From the NCBI RefSeq assembly GCF_000312665.1, contig NZ_HF536772.1, positions 1,142,382-1,206,381 on the forward strand: 64,000 nt of DNA, written 5' to 3'. The position numbers and the translations under genes were made by a program. Source of the stretch: Rhizobium mesoamericanum STM3625 (GTDB taxonomy: Bacteria > Pseudomonadota > Alphaproteobacteria > Rhizobiales > Rhizobiaceae). How positions within the stretch are numbered: the stretch's first letter is position 1; the number at the start of each line of letters is the position of its first letter. Positions 61,417 through 64,000 of the stretch are shown here, in pieces. The notes beneath the pieces were generated by a model that ran no database searches, was not told the origin of the DNA, and was given only the letters and a program-made list of their open reading frames with translations.

Positions 61417-62614
61417 GTCGTTCGGCAATCATCGCCGCGAGCCTCGTTGCAACCTCTTCCTTCGTAAGATCCGGCCACTGCTCGATGCCGCTGTGGCTGA
61501 CGATTTTCACCCTATTGCGGACGCCGCCCATAATACCGGTTGTCGGAGAAACATCGTTGGCGACGATGATATCGGCACCCTTGCGATCAAGCTTTGCCCT
61601 GGCGTTACTCTCGACATCCTGGGTTTCCGCTGCAAAACCGATCACCAGTTTTGGTCGCATTGTATGATGGCCGACCGTTTTTAAAATATCGGGATTTTCG
61701 GTCAGCGCGAGCGTCGGAATGGATTCGCCCGGATGCTTCTTGATCTTCTGGTCGGCGGCTGATGCAACGCGCCAGTCGGCGACTGCCGCAACCATCACGG
61801 CAACATCGGCCGGCAGCGCGGCAAGCACGGCATCCCGCATCTGGTCCGCTCGCTCGACATGGATCACCTTGACCCCGACCGGATCGGCAATGGAGACCGG
61901 TCCGGAAACGAGCGTCACATCCGCGCCAAGCGTTGCAAGCGCGGCGGCGATCGCATGCCCCTGGCGGCCGGAGGAGCGATTGGCGATGTAACGCACAGGG
62001 TCGATCGGCTCGTGGGTTGGCCCGGAGGTGACGATCGCCCTGTGGCCGGCAAGCGGCTTCGGTCCATCGTGGAGCAATGCTTCTGCGGCGGCGACGATCT
62101 CGAGCGGCTCGGCCATCCGCCCAACGCCCGCTTCGCGGCTCTCTGCCATCTCGCCTGGCATGGGTCCGACGAAGCGAATGCGGTCGCCGCGCAGCGTCTC
62201 GATATTGCGCTTTGTCGCAGGATGCGCCCACATATGCGGGTTCATGGCGGGTGCGGCGAGAACAGGTCGGTCGGTCGCAAGCAAAACCGTCGAGGCAAGA
62301 TCGTCCGCAAGCCCGTTTGCCATCTTGGCGAGCAGGTCTGCCGTCGCCGGCGCGATCACGACGAGGTCGCAATCGCGCGCCAACCGGATATGGCCGACAT
62401 CCTGCTCGTCCTGCCGCGAGAAAAGGTCGGTGAACACATGGTCGGCAGCAAGTGCGCCGACGGCAAGCGGTGTCACGAATTCCTGCGCGCCGGTTGTCAT
62501 TAGCGGTCGAACGGACGCGCCCCGCTCTCTGAACCGCCGGATCAGGTCCAGGCTTTTATAGGCCGCGATCCCGCCTGAAATGATGAGGAGGATGCGTTTG
62601 CCGCTGAGAACCAT
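61406..62614 (-). CDS. coaBC: Phosphopantothenoylcysteine decarboxylase / phosphopantothenate-cysteine ligase
   Basis: A 402-residue bifunctional enzyme of coenzyme A synthesis. The CoaC flavoprotein half (about 1-180) shows ISGGIAAYKSLDLIRRFRERG and ATADLLAKMANGLADDLASTVLLA with MNPHMWAHPATKRN; the CoaB half shows SGPTHEPIDPVRYIANRSSGRQGHAIA and DIIVANDVS. CoaB joins cysteine to phosphopantothenate and CoaC decarboxylates the product. ATG at 62614. Confidence 0.97.
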   Translation of the reverse strand: MVLSGKRILLIISGGIAAYKSLDLIRRFRERGASVRPLMTTGAQEFVTPLAVGALAADHVFTDLFSRQDEQDVGHIRLARDCDLVVIAPATADLLAKMANGLADDLASTVLLATDRPVLAAPAMNPHMWAHPATKRNIETLRGDRIRFVGPMPGEMAESREAGVGRMAEPLEIVAAAEALLHDGPKPLAGHRAIVTSGPTHEPIDPVRYIANRSSGRQGHAIAAALATLGADVTLVSGPVSIADPVGVKVIHVERADQMRDAVLAALPADVAVMVAAVADWRVASAADQKIKKHPGESIPTLALTENPDILKTVGHHTMRPKLVIGFAAETQDVESNARAKLDRKGADIIVANDVSPTTGIMGGVRNRVKIVSHSGIEQWPDLTKEEVATRLAAMIAERLKR

Positions 62615-62735
62615 GGCTTTTTCCGTCGATTACCCTGATTGCTTCAAACCCTAAGCCTTTGGGGAATAATAAGCAATCGGCAGTGGAAGCATCGGTCGCA
62701 GTGACAATGCCGCCTTCCTGTGGCATGAGCGAAAC

Positions 62736-63140
62736 ATGGGGACCATGCGCAGCATCTTGCGGGATCGAGTATCGGCCAGCGCCGTCGCGCTGTTGCTTGC
62801 CTGCCTGCTTTTGATCCAGGGGCTGCTGACCGGGGCTGCGCAGGGCGCCATGGCGGTTCCCGCCGCTGATCCCGCCGCGATTTGCTCCTCAGTTGGACAT
62901 GGTTCCGTTAATGACGCCCTCCACGGCAATTTGCCGGCTAAGAAAGCGCCTGAATGCCCGCGTGGCACGCTTTGCCGGCTGGCATCGGCGGCGATCCCGG
63001 CAATTCTCGGCGGGCAGGCGGGGCCTCTTTATGTCGCGGTCGAGACTTCGATCGATGCAATGATCCGAGTGGATGAAGTCGTTTGGCTTGCATTACGCGG
63101 ACGGATCGCCGAACCACGTGCGCCTCCAATCATGTCCTGA
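62736..63140 (+). CDS. Small DUF2946-like exported protein
   Basis: A 134-residue protein with an N-terminal hydrophobic segment (SASAVALLLACLLLIQGLLTGAA) and a later cysteine-containing stretch (CSSVGHGS and CPRGTLCRLA). It fits the general pattern of short proteins of the DUF2946 type found next to PepSY membrane proteins; I am not certain. The start may be ATG 62736 or 62745. It lies 63 bases before the PepSY gene on the same strand. Confidence 0.6.
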   Translation: MGTMRSILRDRVSASAVALLLACLLLIQGLLTGAAQGAMAVPAADPAAICSSVGHGSVNDALHGNLPAKKAPECPRGTLCRLASAAIPAILGGQAGPLYVAVETSIDAMIRVDEVVWLALRGRIAEPRAPPIMS

Positions 63141-63203
63141 CGTCGTCGTCGCCCGCCTCCACGCTTTGCGTAGAGGCCGATTTTCTTTCGTTGGGAGTCC
63201 TCT

Positions 63204-64000
63204 ATGTCCGATCTCATTGTCGGTCGCGAGAGCGTTGGCGCTTCGCGCTCCGCCTCCGACCTATACCGCGCCGTCTGGCGTTGGCATTTTTACGCAAGCC
63301 TGCTCGTCCTGCCTTTCATGTTCACACTGGCAATCACCGGCGGCATTTATCTCTTCAAGGATGAGATCGAGGCGACGATCCATTCCGATCTCAAACGGGT
63401 CGAAGCGCAGCCGGGCATAAATCGGGCGGCACCTTCAGCGATGGTGGCCGCCGCCCTCGCCGTCCACCCCGGGATCGCGGTCAAGTTCACCGACCCGGCC
63501 ACGCCCGATGCCTCCGCCGAAATCACCGTTGGCACACAAGGGGAAGGCAGACTTGTCGTCTACGTCAATCCCTACACCGCTGAGGTGCTGGGCGCATTAC
63601 CGGATCACGGCACCGTCATGTGGAGGATCCGCAACCTTCACAGCCTCAAATATTTCGGGAACCACGCACGCATGCTCATCGAGATCACCGCCGGATGGTC
63701 GATCCTCCTCGTCGTCACGGGCATCTATCTATGGCCTCGTCGACAGACCGGTGGTGTTCTCTCCGTTCGCGGCACGCCGAAGCGGCGGGTCTTCTGGCGG
63801 GACATGCACGCCGTGACCGGGATCCTCGTCGGCTTCTTCATCGTCTTTCTGGCGATTACCGGCATGCCTTGGTCAGGGGTCTGGGGCGGCAAAGTCAATG
63901 AATGGGCGAACGGCAATAATTTCGGCTATCCCGCAGGGGTGCGCGTCGCCGTACCGATGTCCGACGAGCATCTCGATCACATTGCCAAGACCTCGTGGTC
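63204..64000 (+). CDS. PepSY-associated membrane protein, incomplete at the window end
   Basis: The first 265 residues of a PepSY-TM protein that runs past position 64000. It begins MSDLIVGRESVGASRSA, with a first membrane segment WHFYASLLVLPFMFTLAITGGIYLF and, further on, a second at IEITAGWSILLVVTGIYLWPRR and a third at DMHAVTGILVGFFIVFLAITGM, with PepSY-like periplasmic stretches between. Start ATG 63204 with GGGAGTCC before it. Such proteins are often with iron or copper uptake systems. The end and any downstream partners are outside the window. Confidence 0.85.
   Translation, partial: MSDLIVGRESVGASRSASDLYRAVWRWHFYASLLVLPFMFTLAITGGIYLFKDEIEATIHSDLKRVEAQPGINRAAPSAMVAAALAVHPGIAVKFTDPATPDASAEITVGTQGEGRLVVYVNPYTAEVLGALPDHGTVMWRIRNLHSLKYFGNHARMLIEITAGWSILLVVTGIYLWPRRQTGGVLSVRGTPKRRVFWRDMHAVTGILVGFFIVFLAITGMPWSGVWGGKVNEWANGNNFGYPAGVRVAVPMSDEHLDHIAKTSW

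Noticed and set aside
1..64000. tRNA, rRNA, CRISPR or insertion-sequence features
   Set aside because: No cloverleaf-like sequences, repeat-spacer arrays, transposase motifs or flanking inverted repeats were found by reading; none is reported.

Overview
The window is a 64 kb stretch of high-GC chromosome from an alphaproteobacterium, almost certainly a member of the Rhizobiaceae (Sinorhizobium/Ensifer or Rhizobium). This rests on the gene content and order around pyrF, a PmtA-type phospholipid methyltransferase, dnaN, rsmI and gshB, on uppP beside a GST and queG, on CUT1 sugar ABC operons, a betC/LysR choline-sulfate pair and otsBA. These are recollections of synteny and protein families; no database was searched. 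No rRNA, tRNA, CRISPR array, prophage or insertion sequence was seen.

Layout. 1-1.5 kb: a TetR regulator and a small membrane protein that share a 16-bp operator, then an orphan dyad with a Shine-Dalgarno and no gene. 1.5-12.6 kb: a pectin (rhamnogalacturonan-type) catabolic operon on the minus strand: GH105 hydrolase, kduI, an uncharacterised 828-residue protein, a CUT1 ABC importer and kduD, with a divergent LacI repressor. 12.8-18 kb: guaA, an MTA/SAH-type nucleosidase, a thioesterase, a GH25 lipoprotein, an alpha/beta hydrolase and TspO. 18-23 kb: an iron-type operon (imelysin, di-haem oxidoreductase, second imelysin, DUF1513) with an Irr-like box. 23-37 kb: housekeeping genes (rsmB, rlpA, MFS, SDR, queG, GST, uppP, NDUFA9-like, DUF1330, pyrF, phosphatase-like, pmtA, dnaN, rsmI).

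37-43.5 kb: yraN is a multiply frameshifted pseudogene; just after it lies a PHO box and a complete ugpBAEC importer, then a cupin gene, gshB, and a decayed C-terminal remnant of comM. 43.5-50 kb: cysK, LysE, Dps, a DMT transporter with divergent AsnC regulator, dut, prfC, trmO. 50-64 kb: a frameshifted mop (molybdopterin-binding) gene, betC with its LysR regulator, otsB-otsA, an S10-type peptidase, GntR plus MFS, a 23-codon ORF with a near-ideal ribosome binding site and terminator hairpins, pirin, a class II glutamine amidotransferase, coaBC, and the start of a DUF2946-like/PepSY pair cut by the window end.

How it fits together. The pectin operon would import unsaturated galacturonides, split them with GH105 and pass the 4-deoxy-hexulose uronate to KduI and KduD to give 2-keto-3-deoxygluconate; no extracellular pectate lyase is here. 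The most promising undescribed items are the 828-residue protein in that operon, the CUT1 permease with a large periplasmic insertion, the paired TetR operators, and the 23-codon peptide locus. Three separate decaying genes (yraN, comM, mop) among intact neighbours are the clearest structural surprise.
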